Assembly (NCBI GenBank): GCA_000310025.1
Contig: FN649743.1
Span: 2,686,918 to 2,734,440, forward strand
DNA length: 47,523 nt
DNA from: Ectocarpus siliculosus
Taxonomy: Eukaryota > Sar > Phaeophyceae > Ectocarpales > Ectocarpaceae
Reading direction: 5' to 3'
In this document: positions 1 to 10,729 of the stretch, in pieces
Numbering within the stretch: position 1 is the stretch's first letter
How the letters are laid out: each line of letters starts with the position of its first letter
The notes under the pieces: generated by a model
What the model was told of the DNA's origin: nothing
What the model saw: the letters and a program-made list of their open reading frames with translations, nothing else
The model's database searches: none
Made by a program: the position numbers and the translations under genes

Positions 1-821
1 AAAAAAACCCCCCCCCCCCCCCCCCCCCCCGCCCCCGGTGTTTGCCATCGGGGTTGGGTTTTCGTCGCTTGGCAACGACGTTGTAAAACAAGCCAATTCA
101 CTTCGTGAACTCGGCAACCAGGTTACCGTTTTTTTTTTTACCGTTTTTTTTTACCTCGTTTTTTTTTTTGGCGGTAACCATAATGGTGGTCGAGTAGATC
201 ATGTTGTGCGGGGTGGAGAACCCTCACTCCGCGCAAGGGGGATGATCGCACCACGTTGTGTTAAAATGGTCAAGCATCCTCGAGGCAGTTACACAGTGCT
301 TTACAACTGTCTCTGGAAGTGAAAGCACCAGAAAATAAATTAAGTCATACGAAGCTGTCATCCGTACGCAAGGAAGTAAGCACAAGATGCCGAACACCCT
401 TAGCAGGATGCAGCTCACCCTTCATGCGACTCGCCAAATACCTCACGGCGCTTCGCGCTTGGTGATGTGAGAGCCTGGTCCGGTGAGAACCCGGCGTGCT
501 CCGTCCCGGCTTTGTAGGGATGCGAGGTCAATGGTCTAACGACTACGGCATGCACGACTATGAGTACACCCCCCCCCCCCCCCCCGAGTTGTTGGTTCGT
601 GCGTCCACGCTGCCGTTAATGTCTTGTCGTTCGTTCCACCACAGGAAGACGGACGATTTGTTTTGGTGAAAAACCACGAAAACATATTTTGTCAGTTCGT
701 AGTCGTACGGCGGAGTGCATGGATGGAGACGTCGATAACTTGTGCGGGGGCACGAAATGGAGCCGTGATGCCGTGCACACTTTCTCGTTATTAGATTTGT
801 TACCGATGTTTTACTCACAAG
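1..821. other. Low-complexity start of window, no gene seen
   Basis: The stretch opens with an A run and a C run (about 8-30), then poly-T tracts near 129-170, which look like the poor end of a contig. Short open frames on both strands show no domain or convincing splice structure. The only recognisable element is a dispersed repeat at about 484-585, listed separately. Confidence 0.5.
484..585 (+). repeat. Dispersed repeat ending in poly-C, copy 1
   Basis: This segment contains ATGGTCTAACGACTACGGCA followed by a GCATGCACGACTATGAGTAC block and a C homopolymer. The same order of blocks occurs inverted at about 24811-24893, also ending at the homopolymer. The two copies differ by scattered substitutions and a short indel. 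It may be the end of a larger mobile element. The family is not recognised. Confidence 0.6.
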
Positions 822-945
822 CTTGTACCGCCCGCCGATGTCGTCGCCCTCTGCCGTGTTGAACGAAAATCAGGGAGAATACCCAAATCGTTGTGGGAGC
901 TCCCCAGTCTGCGCGTGGTGGCTCTGCACAAGAACAAGTTCTCAG
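822..945 (+). CDS. Leucine-rich-repeat exon, partial gene
   Basis: The open frame contains GRIPKSLWELPSLRVVAL followed by HKNKFSG. This fits the plant-type LRR pattern (SGxIPxxLxxLxxLxxLxLxxNxFSG) for about one and a half repeats. It ends on a good donor (TCAG|GTGAGA at 946). The start is less certain: an AAG acceptor at 821 gives a 124-nt exon beginning in phase 0 and ending in phase 1. No further LRR exon was found downstream before the NBR1-like gene, and upstream is low-complexity DNA. It may therefore be the remnant of a broken LRR gene or an isolated exon. LRR proteins bind ligands or partners, but nothing here shows which. Confidence 0.45.
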
Positions 946-1490
946 GTGAGATGGGTTAAGCACCTTGGTACATGCACGTTTCCCTCCCTAGCAGCCCCTT
1001 GGCGCGTTCATCCTGTTGGCGTGCGTCCGCAGCGTTGGGGTGCTTTTACAAACGCCGACGGAGGAAATAAGACGCCGTAGCAAAGGTGTGGTAATTTTTC
1101 CTTGAGGGGATGGGGGGGGGAGGGGGGCGGTTTTGTTTGTCCCAGCAAGCGCAACGTCCCCCTCCTAGGTAGAAGCCAATTTCCCGTTATTGAGACCACG
1201 CGAGTGCAGCGGATTCTCGTGGTCGGGGGACAGGGCGGCAACAGGACCACGAGGCAATGGTGCCGCTGCCGTGATGATGGTTCGGCGGCCGCAAGGCCGC
1301 ACCGTAGTTGATCGTGTGTTGTGCGCGCGTTTCTTTTTACTTCTTCAGCCGTCCTAAACTTTTTTGGTGCTTTCGCCCCCAACAACATCCCTGACACGTT
1401 TCTCCCGACGGCTCGCCTGCCCCACGACAACGTCCGTCTTCAGCCACCCCTCCGGCGAATTTCGCGCCCGCGCTACCCGTCCCCCTTTCA
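946..1490. other. Intergenic or intronic DNA between LRR exon and NBR1-like gene
   Basis: It holds a purine/G-rich run near 1105-1130 and a pyrimidine-rich run near 1326-1345. Frames in this stretch lack recognisable domains. It could be promoter DNA for the gene beginning at 1491 or an intron of an LRR gene. The sequence does not decide. Confidence 0.35.
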
Positions 1491-3456
1491 ATGGAGGGCG
1501 CAGCTGGTGGCGCGCCCAAGCCACCTCCACGGCGGCGTCGCTGCCTTGCGGTGCGTTTGTATCCGTTCCCCCATTGTATTCAGCACGAACTACCATGGGG
1601 GCGTATATCCGTATAGCGGCGGGATGCCGCGTGAAGGCGTGTTGGACGTTGCTCGCTCTTTGTTGCTTTTGACTTGTACGGGGGACTGGTTTTTCTTGCG
1701 ATGCATTTAAGTCGGGTGGGTTTCGGGGATGAGGCGGCCGGTGTTGTTTAGAAGGTCGGTCGGTCGGTCGGTGTCGAGTGACTCGTGTCGCCGAAGCGTG
1801 CTTGGTAATCCCGCTGCCTTGATGGCATCGCTATAGCTGCGTTTCCCCAAAGAGAAGTTCGGGTGCCCTGGGCGCAGGGACTCGCGTGGGCAGCGACGAC
1901 GTCACTTGCGCCTCAAACGCAAACCCGCTACGGAATTCGTCACGTGCCATCGGACTCTCAATAATTGGCGTGGCGCAGTGGCTGAACTTGTAGCAGAGCT
2001 ACGGGCTAGATACCCCGCTCGACGCCCCTCCTCTAGACTCTGGTCATGTTGCGGACCTTGCGCGTGCCTGCGGGGCCCCAAACACCAACAAGCGTTTTTT
2101 TTTTTTTTGCCACACACCCTGCCCGCCCTGTCGTTTTCGGTGGCGTTTCTACCGTGTTCCCTTCCAGGGCAAGGTGGAGGCGTGCCATCCCGGCCGCATA
2201 GAGCTGTACGACGGAGAGTGGTTCACGTGCTCGTGGAAGATCTGCAACAGCGGAGGGCTTGTTTTCCCCAGACACACCAGGCTCTCCAGGGTAAGCCGCG
2301 ATGGGCATATAATATGCCACTGTTCGGCGGTTGGACGGACTGTGCGGCGAAAAAAAGAAGGGTGTTCATTTTTCGTTCTAAAGGCGTTCGAGGGTAGAAG
2401 GGGTTTGTCGCCCCGGCACGAGGTGACTGACAACCACGAGCACGTTATCTGTCTTGAACGGAACAGCTGTTCGGTTGCCTTTTGTTTTACTGTACGGCGC
2501 TGCTTGCTGTCCTCGCCGTAGTCTTGAGCTGCCGCTGGTGCCAGAAGAAAAGGTGCGGGTGTTGCTGCTGGGTGATGAACGCGGCGGGGCAGCGGTGTGA
2601 CGTTCCGGTTGTTGTCCATTTTTATGGCTGGCGTTCTGCGACCGAAGAACGTACCGACGCGCTCGCCTGGCTTTTTTTTGTTCTTTCTCACTCGTGAAAA
2701 TGGAGAATGGACCGACACGCTCGCTTTTATGTTTGTTTCGCATTTCTTCTATAATAACTCTCGTCGAAACTGCACCGTGATGGTTCGTTCGCGCTCGCGT
2801 TTTTTTTTTTTTCCTGGGCGGTTATTTTCGGTCCCGCAGTCCAGCGACGAGTATTCCGGCATCGGAGGGGCTGAGTTTGTCATGGTCAACCCCCTCAGGC
2901 CTGGAGAGGAGCAGGTCGTCAGCGTCATGCAGCAGGCGCCAAACCATGTGAGCGGGACAGATACCGGTCTTGCGGGGGAATGTAGTGATGCAAGGGTATG
3001 AATTGGCGCCGCGAACCGTACGGTCTCGCCCAACTTGGCGGCGTGCAACGATAGTATTTTTTCGCCCTGGAGGAAGGCGGCACAGAGACGTTGACAATGC
3101 ACGCGGGCGTACGTTGTCTAACCTCCCCTGCCGGTTTCGTGTTTGTGTCTGAAACTGCCGTCGTGCATGGCGGCCTGCAGGAGGCGTGGTGTAAGGACGA
3201 GTGGGCCCTTGTCGGCGAGGGCCTGGACTTCTGGGACGAGGACGACGCGAAGGCTCAGACGCCCACCATCACGGTCATCATGCGCGGCAGCGGCGCCGAG
3301 AAGAGCGCCGACATGAACGCCAACCTGCCCACGCTTGCCAACACGGTGTTCGTTGCGGCCAGGCAGCGGCACCGATCTTCCACCTACTCCTCCGGATCCT
3401 CTCACCGCTATTCCGTCAGCCTTGAGCCTCCTCCTCCTCCGTACTCCTTCTCTTGA
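1491..3456 (+). CDS. Small protein with NBR1-like Ig domain and PPxY tail (4 exons)
   Basis: Proposed exons are 1491-1550, 2168-2290, 2840-2947 and 3181-3456. All junctions are phase 0 (donors GTGCGT, GTAAGC, GTGAGC; acceptors TTCCAG, CCGCAG, CTGCAG), and together they give 188 codons and a stop. Exons 2-4 follow the pattern of the NBR1 central Ig-like domain. That pattern is a WxxxWKICNSG strand near residues 38-49 (compare WxxxNxGxxxWP), PGEE at 82-85 followed by a hydrophobic strand ending in AP (94-95), and WALVGEGLDFW at 105-115. The tail is Ser/Tyr-rich and ends in PPPPPYSFS, a PPxY motif that WW domains bind. In NBR1-type proteins the Ig-like domain serves protein binding in selective autophagy or chromatin-related complexes. 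No PB1, ZZ or UBA domain is visible here, so the role is open. Exon 1 is the weakest part. The first intron holds a GGTC microsatellite near 1755-1775. Confidence 0.55.
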
Positions 3457-6400
3457 GACACCCGGGTGCGCGCGCCCTTGGTGGACCCGCGCGTAGGGGT
3501 CCCCGCCCCAGGCGAGGGAGAGCACGACTACCGACGAAGAGCTGCGGGACCGGCTTACAGTTCGTTCGATGCGCGGAAGAGGCTCATGAACAGTCAGAAA
3601 ACGGCTGTCTAGCCTCGAACAATTTGGGGCCTGAGCTCTTGACAGAATTGTTCACCACCCCCCGAAAAAATAAAATGTCCACGCTAGAGATACCCGCTTA
3701 AAGTGGACTTGTTGACGTCGTGACAGTGAGTACCTGGTTGATATGTAATTGACTTGTTTGATAATGTTTTTACGCCTTATGCACGGAGAAGGCAGGGACG
3801 TCAGCCGGAACAATAAACGCGTTTTTAACGGAGACGGTGTCCGCGTTTAGTTTCGCCAGGCGAACACGAACAAATTGCCGAGTTTTTGACGGGACTACAA
3901 GGGATGGATGCGAGTACTGGCCCTCTCGGCAGTGGTAGAATTTATGTGGGAGATGTGAGTGAACGACGCGTGGCTGTTTGGTGTGTGGTAGCGTGATGTA
4001 GCGGGCGTTGGCGATGCCTCACCACGGTGAGACATCGAGGCCGCGACGTTCTCCGATCGGCCTTCTGCGGCGTCAATTTCTGCGTACAGAGGCGTCGTCG
4101 GAGTCGCAGAGAACGGTTGAACCGGAAACGCCACCCGCAGCAATGGCTTTGGTGGGGAGTGCCCTCTGGAGCGAGCCTCAAAGGCGCGGCATGATTTTCA
4201 CACTCATGCGGCCCTTCCGCGCCCTTCCCCCTGGTCCGTGAACATGGCACGTACCCTTCAGAGTTGTAGTACTGTGGGGCTATTTACATGTTGACTCTAC
4301 TTGTCAGAATTCATTGTTTGAGCTTGTTTGAGATTTTCTGGCTTGGCTTTGCAGTCCAAGGCTGTATATTATTTTGTTGTTTGTCTTCTTGTATGGATCT
4401 TTCCCGCTGCATGGTCGCCGTTGGCCTGGTGAGTCGTTTTAGGCGTTCCATTGTAACGGCGCTGGGTGTAAAAATATTTTTGAGAGAGCGTGGGACAGGG
4501 GGGGCAACCTTGGTTCATTTTTTTGGCACCGAGGCGGATTTAAAAAAAAATCACGGCGATCGAGTTGACCTTAAGTTTGTCATATCCTGTATCAACTCGG
4601 GTGCGCTTACAGGAGACTGCCCGTATTGCCTGATGTCCCCGGTGCGCGATTCCCTGCTGAAATATTTCCTGGTTAGTGATAGACCCGACAACCTACGTTG
4701 TCTGCTCACACGCCATATACAAACGGCGCGCAAAATGTGGGTTTGCAGGATCATGTCGAGTACACTATTAGCATCTTGCTGATGGCGTGAGTGTTTAGGT
4801 TATGGCCGCGTGCACTTTAAAACGGAAGGAAGTGAGTGTGATGTGAGTCGAAAGCTCATTAGTTGTTGGTATCCGTGTAGGATACAAAAGTTGCTTGTGA
4901 ATCATGTTCGGAGTATTTATGTCGACAATGAATTTCCTTCTTTGCGTCCGTTTGGTCTTCAACTTTATGTTCGGGTCTGCCCTGTTCTGCATTATATTTT
5001 CTGTAGATCGTGGAACTCTTCAATAATTATCTTCGAAGGTCAGGCATTAGATCATTCTTTTGAGCTGTTTTTTGTTGTATCACACGGTAGCTTGCATACC
5101 ACATTGGGTAACTTGTATCACCAGAGCGAAGTTGACTCATTTGCCTTGAAGAACGAGTAGAAAATACGGGGATAGATAGCGGTGAGTAGAGTTTTCTTTT
5201 TAAGACAATATATAGCGAAACCTCCTGTCTCTGTCTGTTGCAACGTTCTTGGCGTAGTCGTTTCGCCCGGCGTGCTTCTTGTGCCAAGTTCCATTTATTT
5301 TGGGGCGCGGACTTGCACATGTGTTCCATAATATTACCCTTGGCTTGTCGTTCTTCTTGCCGCTGTTCGCATGGAACGCAAACAAACAGACTCGGCGTTA
5401 GACAACAGACACACCAGCAGTAAGTAGCAGTCTAGCCGAATTAACAACCTATCTCCCCATCTAGTAAGTCATGCTCGGCAGAGAGAGAGATAACTCGGAT
5501 GATGATCCCGTCGTTTTGGGCGACATATATATATATATGGACCATACCCACACCCGTGTTCAACATCCATTCGTATTCTATAACCAACCGACGTCTGATG
5601 GTAAAAGTCTGAATGTGTTGCACATACAACACCTTGGGACACCCGCAACAATCATATGCATACCTGGTACTTGTTAATTTGCCAGCGATGTTCAACTCCC
5701 AAGTGACCAGATTTTTTCAGTGTCTTCATCTTCCTGTCTGCTTGTGTGTGGCTCGTCTCATCGATTTTGCTACTGATTTTGCTTATTATAAATCGCCTTG
5801 TACAAACTACAGAATGAATAGAGGCCCAGCTTGACCAGCACCGATGCTGAAAGGTCTCAAACAGAGATCGAAATGTGGTGGAGACCACACACACGCACAA
5901 AATCGTCGGACGCCACGCCGTTCACCTGTTATACAATTACCTCGATGGCCTCCAAATCTGCAGTTAGTTGAGCCCATCCATGGTCGGGAAGCCCCTTTTG
6001 CACATTCCCAGTTTGATCCCTACCGCAAGCCTCCCATTGTGTTCGGAGCAGCCGGCATTCGGATCCCTGCCGTGGTACCACATATATAACCCCTCCGATA
6101 GGACTTGAGGCAAGGCGGGAAGGCTGTATCGGATTTCGTGCTAAGGTGCTCTCCCATATTGACCTCGTGGCTGACACACATCGTCTTCGCTGCTGATCGC
6201 TGTACATCCAGGTGGGTAATTTCTACGTGTTGTATCCTTCGCCGTACTCCGTAACATGTCCACACCACTGCTCCACACGGAGAGACCAACTGCTACTCGC
6301 TGCTGCTGCTGACCTTCATGACGGATGCTCTACAACGTTATTACGACATGGCTGCGACAAGATATTATCTCGACAAACCGCTCTGAGGAACACCAGGGAA

Positions 6401-7100
6401 GCTGACAACAACCACCACATTGGATGTAAATCGTTTGAAAACTTTCCGTGCTCTACTGATGGTGTTTACCAACACCCAACATAACAGGAAACAAGCTAAC
6501 ATGCTACAAACTGACTGCTATGCCCTACCTACCATGCACCAGGTATACCATTCTCATCTACTGCTGTAAACATCACTGATACGTTACCCCAAAGGATCAA
6601 AAACGGTTTAATTTGTAAATTCAAAAATGGCGGGAAACACCTGCTGTCCATGAAATTCAAAAATCTGTAGATGATACTGCTGCAGACTTCGTTCGTTCCA
6701 TCTTCCATGATGTTTGCAATATATTATTCCTAATATGTTCAATAAACCAGCAAGCTTTCAATAGACACTGCGCCGTGTCCCCTGTGAAGGTTACATTTTA
6801 CAATACACGACACAACGGAGGGATTCTCCCCGATATTTTGTCGTTGACCCAGTAGAGAAGTACAGGGGATGTATTGTAAAATGTAAGTTACCTATACAGT
6901 ACAGATGGTTTTGTACTTAGTTGGCACCACCAGCTGGCATCACTGGTGGTATAAATCATCAGTGTATAGACTTAGAAAGACTCGAAATAAGTCCAGTACC
7001 CAGCCGGTTTCCTTCCACTCACTGAAAAGACTCCACCACATCCCGTTCGACTCTGTGGGTATATCTCGAATGGGTAGTCTTTCTGTGTGTGTTTTCCCGC
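3457..7100. other. Gene-poor stretch
   Basis: No open frame here carries a recognisable domain or a chain of splice sites with consistent phase. It contains an AT microsatellite at about 5525-5538 and a 17-bp inverted repeat at 6791-6886 (listed separately). The base composition turns AT-richer after about 4280, unlike the GC-rich gene upstream. The 3'UTR of the NBR1-like gene should lie in the first few hundred bases. Confidence 0.4.
6791..6886. repeat. 17-bp perfect inverted repeat around a 62-bp spacer
   Basis: TTACATTTTACAATACA at 6791-6807 returns as its exact complement at 6870-6886. The outer flanks also mirror loosely (GGTTAC outside the left arm, GTTACC outside the right). This could be the terminal inverted repeats of a very short MITE or a transcript hairpin. 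No function is assigned. Confidence 0.6.
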
Positions 7101-7822
7101 GATCGCAGTACCTCCTCTGAAAATTCCAGGAAACGCCTGCATACATATTATATCTCGGTTTTCCAAAGTCTAACTGCAGTACGAAACTACCATCATAAAT
7201 AAATTAACCGTCCGCAGCGGTCGCTTGTGGACAATGTTAGCAGCTGAGATTGTAGACCTTTCGATACACTACAGACTACTAGCGGTCCGCGATTTTCCAA
7301 ACGATCCTTCTATCATCGAGTTCGGTGAGCTACATACAAGCTGCTGCTGTGCGGTCCAATTTTGAAACGCTTCAAGCACCTTTCTTTGCCTAAAGGCTGG
7401 ACATGCATATATATACATGACCCTAGGCATTCAAATCGACAATGGCGACCAGCTGGATATGTGAGGGAAGAGCGGCGCTGAAGTTCGCGGCCCCATACAC
7501 TCACATAGGCCGTGATTCGTGTTCACCGTGTGCTTGAAGCGTTTCAAAATTGGACCGCACAGCAGCTTCAAAAATCTAGCTTGTAGCTCACCGAACTCGA
7601 TGATAGAAGGATCGTTTGGAAAATCGCGGACCGCTAGTCTGTAGTGTATCGCAAGGGGTACAACCTCAGCTACTAACATTGTACACAACAAGCGACCGCT
7701 GCGGACGGTTAATTTACGATGGTATACTTTCGTACTGGAGTTAGACTTTGAAAAACCGAGATATATATGCAGGCGTTTCCAGGCGTTTCCTGTTTTTTTG
7801 AAGAGGAAGTAAGTACTGCGAT
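7101..7822. mobile_element. Fold-back (MITE-like) element
   Basis: Left arm about 7101-7380 and right arm about 7530-7822 are imperfect inverted copies. Anchor blocks are GGAAACGCCTGCAT near 7130 against ATGCAGGCGTTTCC near 7767, AACCGTCCGCAGCGGTCGCT near 7206 against its complement near 7693, and GTGCTTGAAGCGTTTCAAA near 7530 against the arm near 7360. The outer ends match through GCGATCGCAGTAC against GTACTGCGATC. The spacer is about 150 bp and no transposase is encoded. Indels and substitutions between arms indicate an older insertion than the one at the window's right end. Confidence 0.7.
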
Positions 7823-8169
7823 CCCCAGTGCGTCCTTAACATTAATTAGCCAACCCTCACCGTTACGACCGGCAGTTTTATTTTGGACACACGAAGAAAG
7901 ACTGCAGTTTTGCACGTCGTCACCATTCAGCAAGGTTCTTGGCGCATAATTTGGCTGGGTGTGGGTAGCTACTCCACGTTGGTACGACACCACCGTAGAT
8001 TCCGGAACGACTGGTGAAAATGCCGTTGCAGGTTGCTACAGGCATCATGTAGTGTAGTAGCGGTGGCCTGTTAGTTGTTGATTGAGGAACAACAACGCAC
8101 AACAATCTGAGGCGCTGCGATTAGCAACAACAATGAACGTCGACGGGCTGTTTATTGAAACAACAATAT
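7823..8169. other. Spacer, nothing recognised
   Basis: Short frames only, without domains, splice chains or repeats that could be matched inside the window. Confidence 0.35.
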
Positions 8170-9150
8170 ACATACACACCAATCAGTGCTGCTGCCTGTG
8201 TGCGACGCGTGCGGAATTTCGAATTTTATTTCGGAACCCATCTACTGCTACTACTGCTACTGCTGTAAACAGCAGTAACCTACGTCACAAGAGGTTATTA
8301 TTAGCTAGGTGTGGGCTCACACGACGTCTTTTCCGACCCTGTCTGTATGTGGAGACCGCCGCCTTCGCAAGAAAAAATGAAACATCCCCGCAGCCTCCCT
8401 GTGTGCCCCAAGATGATCTTGTCGCCGCCGTGGCACACAGACAGGTTCAACCAGTCAATGTAGCCGCAGTCGAGCCTCCGCTGTCAGGCTAGCTTCACGC
8501 AGCATGGTCCAAGGGGAGTCACCGCCACTGCTATCGGAGACTCACAGGCTCGCACCAGTACATTCATGCAGATTGCGCCGCATCCTAAATATTTTTGTTT
8601 GTTTTCCGCCGCATTTGACCGGTCGCCTGTCACCTGTCACGGCTGGACGCCCGTGTCACAGAGGTGTCTCCTCGGTTTATGTACCCGCTGCCGATCCTGC
8701 TTTAGCAACCACCGCCGCTGCAGCTGCTTCTACTGCTATCATCGCCACAGATTTTGCTTCCCCTGCCGACATGTAGACCGCCATGGAGACCGAACCGCTG
8801 GCGCCACAAATAAATGCTGACCGATTCAAACACACGAAACGACCAGGCACCACCATCCATCTGCCCATGAAGCGTTCACGGTCCATACCACATTTTCCGC
8901 GAGTTTTCTTTCGCTTTCACGAACAGAATATCGGCTCCTCCACTCCTCGCGGGGCCTATGCCTCACCGCAACCACACACCTCCTCACCATCCAGCGACGT
9001 GCATCGACATCCAGCCAATATCCTACATCGTACTACAACGGAAGAAACCGTGGAAGCGGCAACACTGACTGCCTGGTGGGTGTTGGCCGAGAGAGAGAGG
9101 AGGAGTGCCAGCCGCGCCAAAGGAGCGATCTTTGGGCCTGTGTTCTGACG
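8170..9150. repeat. Dispersed repeat family, copy 1 (approximate limits)
   Basis: Blocks such as GTGTCTCCTCGGTTTATGTA, CCCGCTGCCGATCCTGCTTT and CCAGCGACGTGCATCGACAT reappear in the same order and with many changes at about 23390-23960 and 41390-42010. The blocks are a (CTG/GCT)-rich stretch, a CATATCATTTTCCG-type block in the other two copies, and a CCAGCGACxxGxATCxAxxTCCAGCC block. The order suggests fragments of one transposable element family whose type cannot be told from these pieces. Frames through the region are open for 85-135 codons but show no known domain. Confidence 0.5.
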
Positions 9151-9256
9151 AACGAAGACGAATATAGGTGGGAAGAATATGTAACGTGTACATATGCGAG
9201 ATGAGGGAGAGATGAGGGTAAACGGCTTTGTGGCAGCGGGGGGGGGGCTTTGCACT

Positions 9257-9919
9257 CATGTAACACTCCGAGTCCGATAGGCGGTTGTGATCTTATCTAT
9301 GTATCTCCAGGGCTCAAATCCGCCTTCAACTTGCTCGTCTCTGTAGTAGGTAGTAGGTGGCTTTTCCTGTGATGATATATATATATATTGGAGGCCTGTC
9401 GTCTCATGAACTGATGATTGATTGTGATGATTCATGTATGCATGTGGAACGTGCGTTTGACCACATGATGATGATTATTTCTCCCGTGATTGATCTCGAA
9501 CTCCAGACCAGCACGGCGGACAATTCGAGCCTTCTCTGGGTAGCCTCGGCGCTGTATACAACAAGTAGAGGAATAATCGGCCCACCGAGGTCTGCGCAAC
9601 CTGCGACAAAGCAATACCTCTATAGGAAGAAAGTGGAAGTTTCTTGACAAGTTGTGTGATTAGCCCCTTCATCCGTCGTCGCGACGATGTTATCCCGCAA
9701 CACGCCAGATGGCGACCAATTATCAATTATCAAAGGCACATTGAACTCAACGCCCAACCGCACCGGGGAGACCCGGTTCCTTCCGCGACGAACATACACA
9801 GACAGGCATATAATTTGTCGCACAGCAACCAAGGCAGGCCGCAGATCTTCAACCCACAGAAAAAAAAAACATCACTTGCTTGCATCACACATTTTTTTCG
9901 TACAAACGTAGAGAAACCT
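9257..9919. other. Spacer with AT microsatellite
   Basis: It contains an AT run at about 9375-9389 and an A run near 9861-9869. No gene or structured repeat was recognised otherwise. Confidence 0.35.
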
Positions 9920-9985
9920 TTCTGTGTGACCGCGGATTGGAGTGAACAGCACAACGCGATGTGAAGTGAAGACCAAAAATAAAAA
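9920..9985 (+). mobile_element. 5'-truncated SINE, 3' end only
   Basis: The segment TCTGTGTGACCGCGGATTGG through GTGAAGTGAAGACCAAAAAT matches the last about 75 bp of the full SINE ending at 21682. In both copies the block is followed by an A-rich tail. Truncation at the 5' end is typical of reverse-transcribed insertions. Confidence 0.65.
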
Positions 9986-10729
9986 GCGTATTTCTTCATT
10001 TGACAGCCGCAATCAATTCAGCTGCGAGCTGTCCACACCACCATTGTTCCACACATCCGTACGTACTGTACCAGGAATATTGCGCGCGTCAAATATAGCG
10101 TCCTCCTGCCCAGAAACATACTATTTCGTCCTCCTGCCCGGAAAAAATAATCAATCGTCTTGAGGTGTTGTTGTTGTTGTTGTTGTGTTCACATAAAAAC
10201 CGTTCCGATCTCTCCTCGACACAGTATCTTCGTCTGTCCGTACTGATCAAACACTTGACCGAGCGATTCCCGTGATCACAGAATAACTTACCTAAAAGAG
10301 GCATTCTCAAACAAAATGGACCCGCCAATTTCAAACCAACGACCGATAGTCCGAGGCCCTCCGCTCCCCTCTACACACGCGCTATGTGGAGCAGAAATGA
10401 TTAAAAATATCACTGACCAGAGAGAGAGAGAGGTGCATCCCCTGGTTCAATCTTGGTGAGAGAAGGCCGTCCGGGGAAGAAACGGACAAAAGAGATCGAA
10501 AAAGAAAAAGAAAACGAGGCAGGATAAAATAGAATCGACTGACAGACATAAATTAAGGACACAACCCTCAAGCCAACGAACACAGTCAGGGCCTCCAGCA
10601 GCAGCCATGGCATGTTATCACTCGTGGGGGGGTTGATACAATGGTGCGATCCCGGGAAGGGAGGGGGGGAATCGGCGAAGGAGCTCAATTCGGCCTATGC
10701 CGCTTCACGCGGTCCCGTTCTTCTCGGTT
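9986..10729. other. Spacer with simple repeats
   Basis: A GTT/TTG microsatellite lies at about 10165-10187 and a GA run at about 10419-10433. The last part may include the 3' end of the LINE-type element that follows on the minus strand. No gene seen. Confidence 0.35.

Noticed and set aside
4288-4782. Open frame of 164 codons with CPYC and possible small exons near 4613-4670 and 4750-4782
   Set aside because: Composition looks random, there is no domain, and the splice sites do not form a consistent chain.
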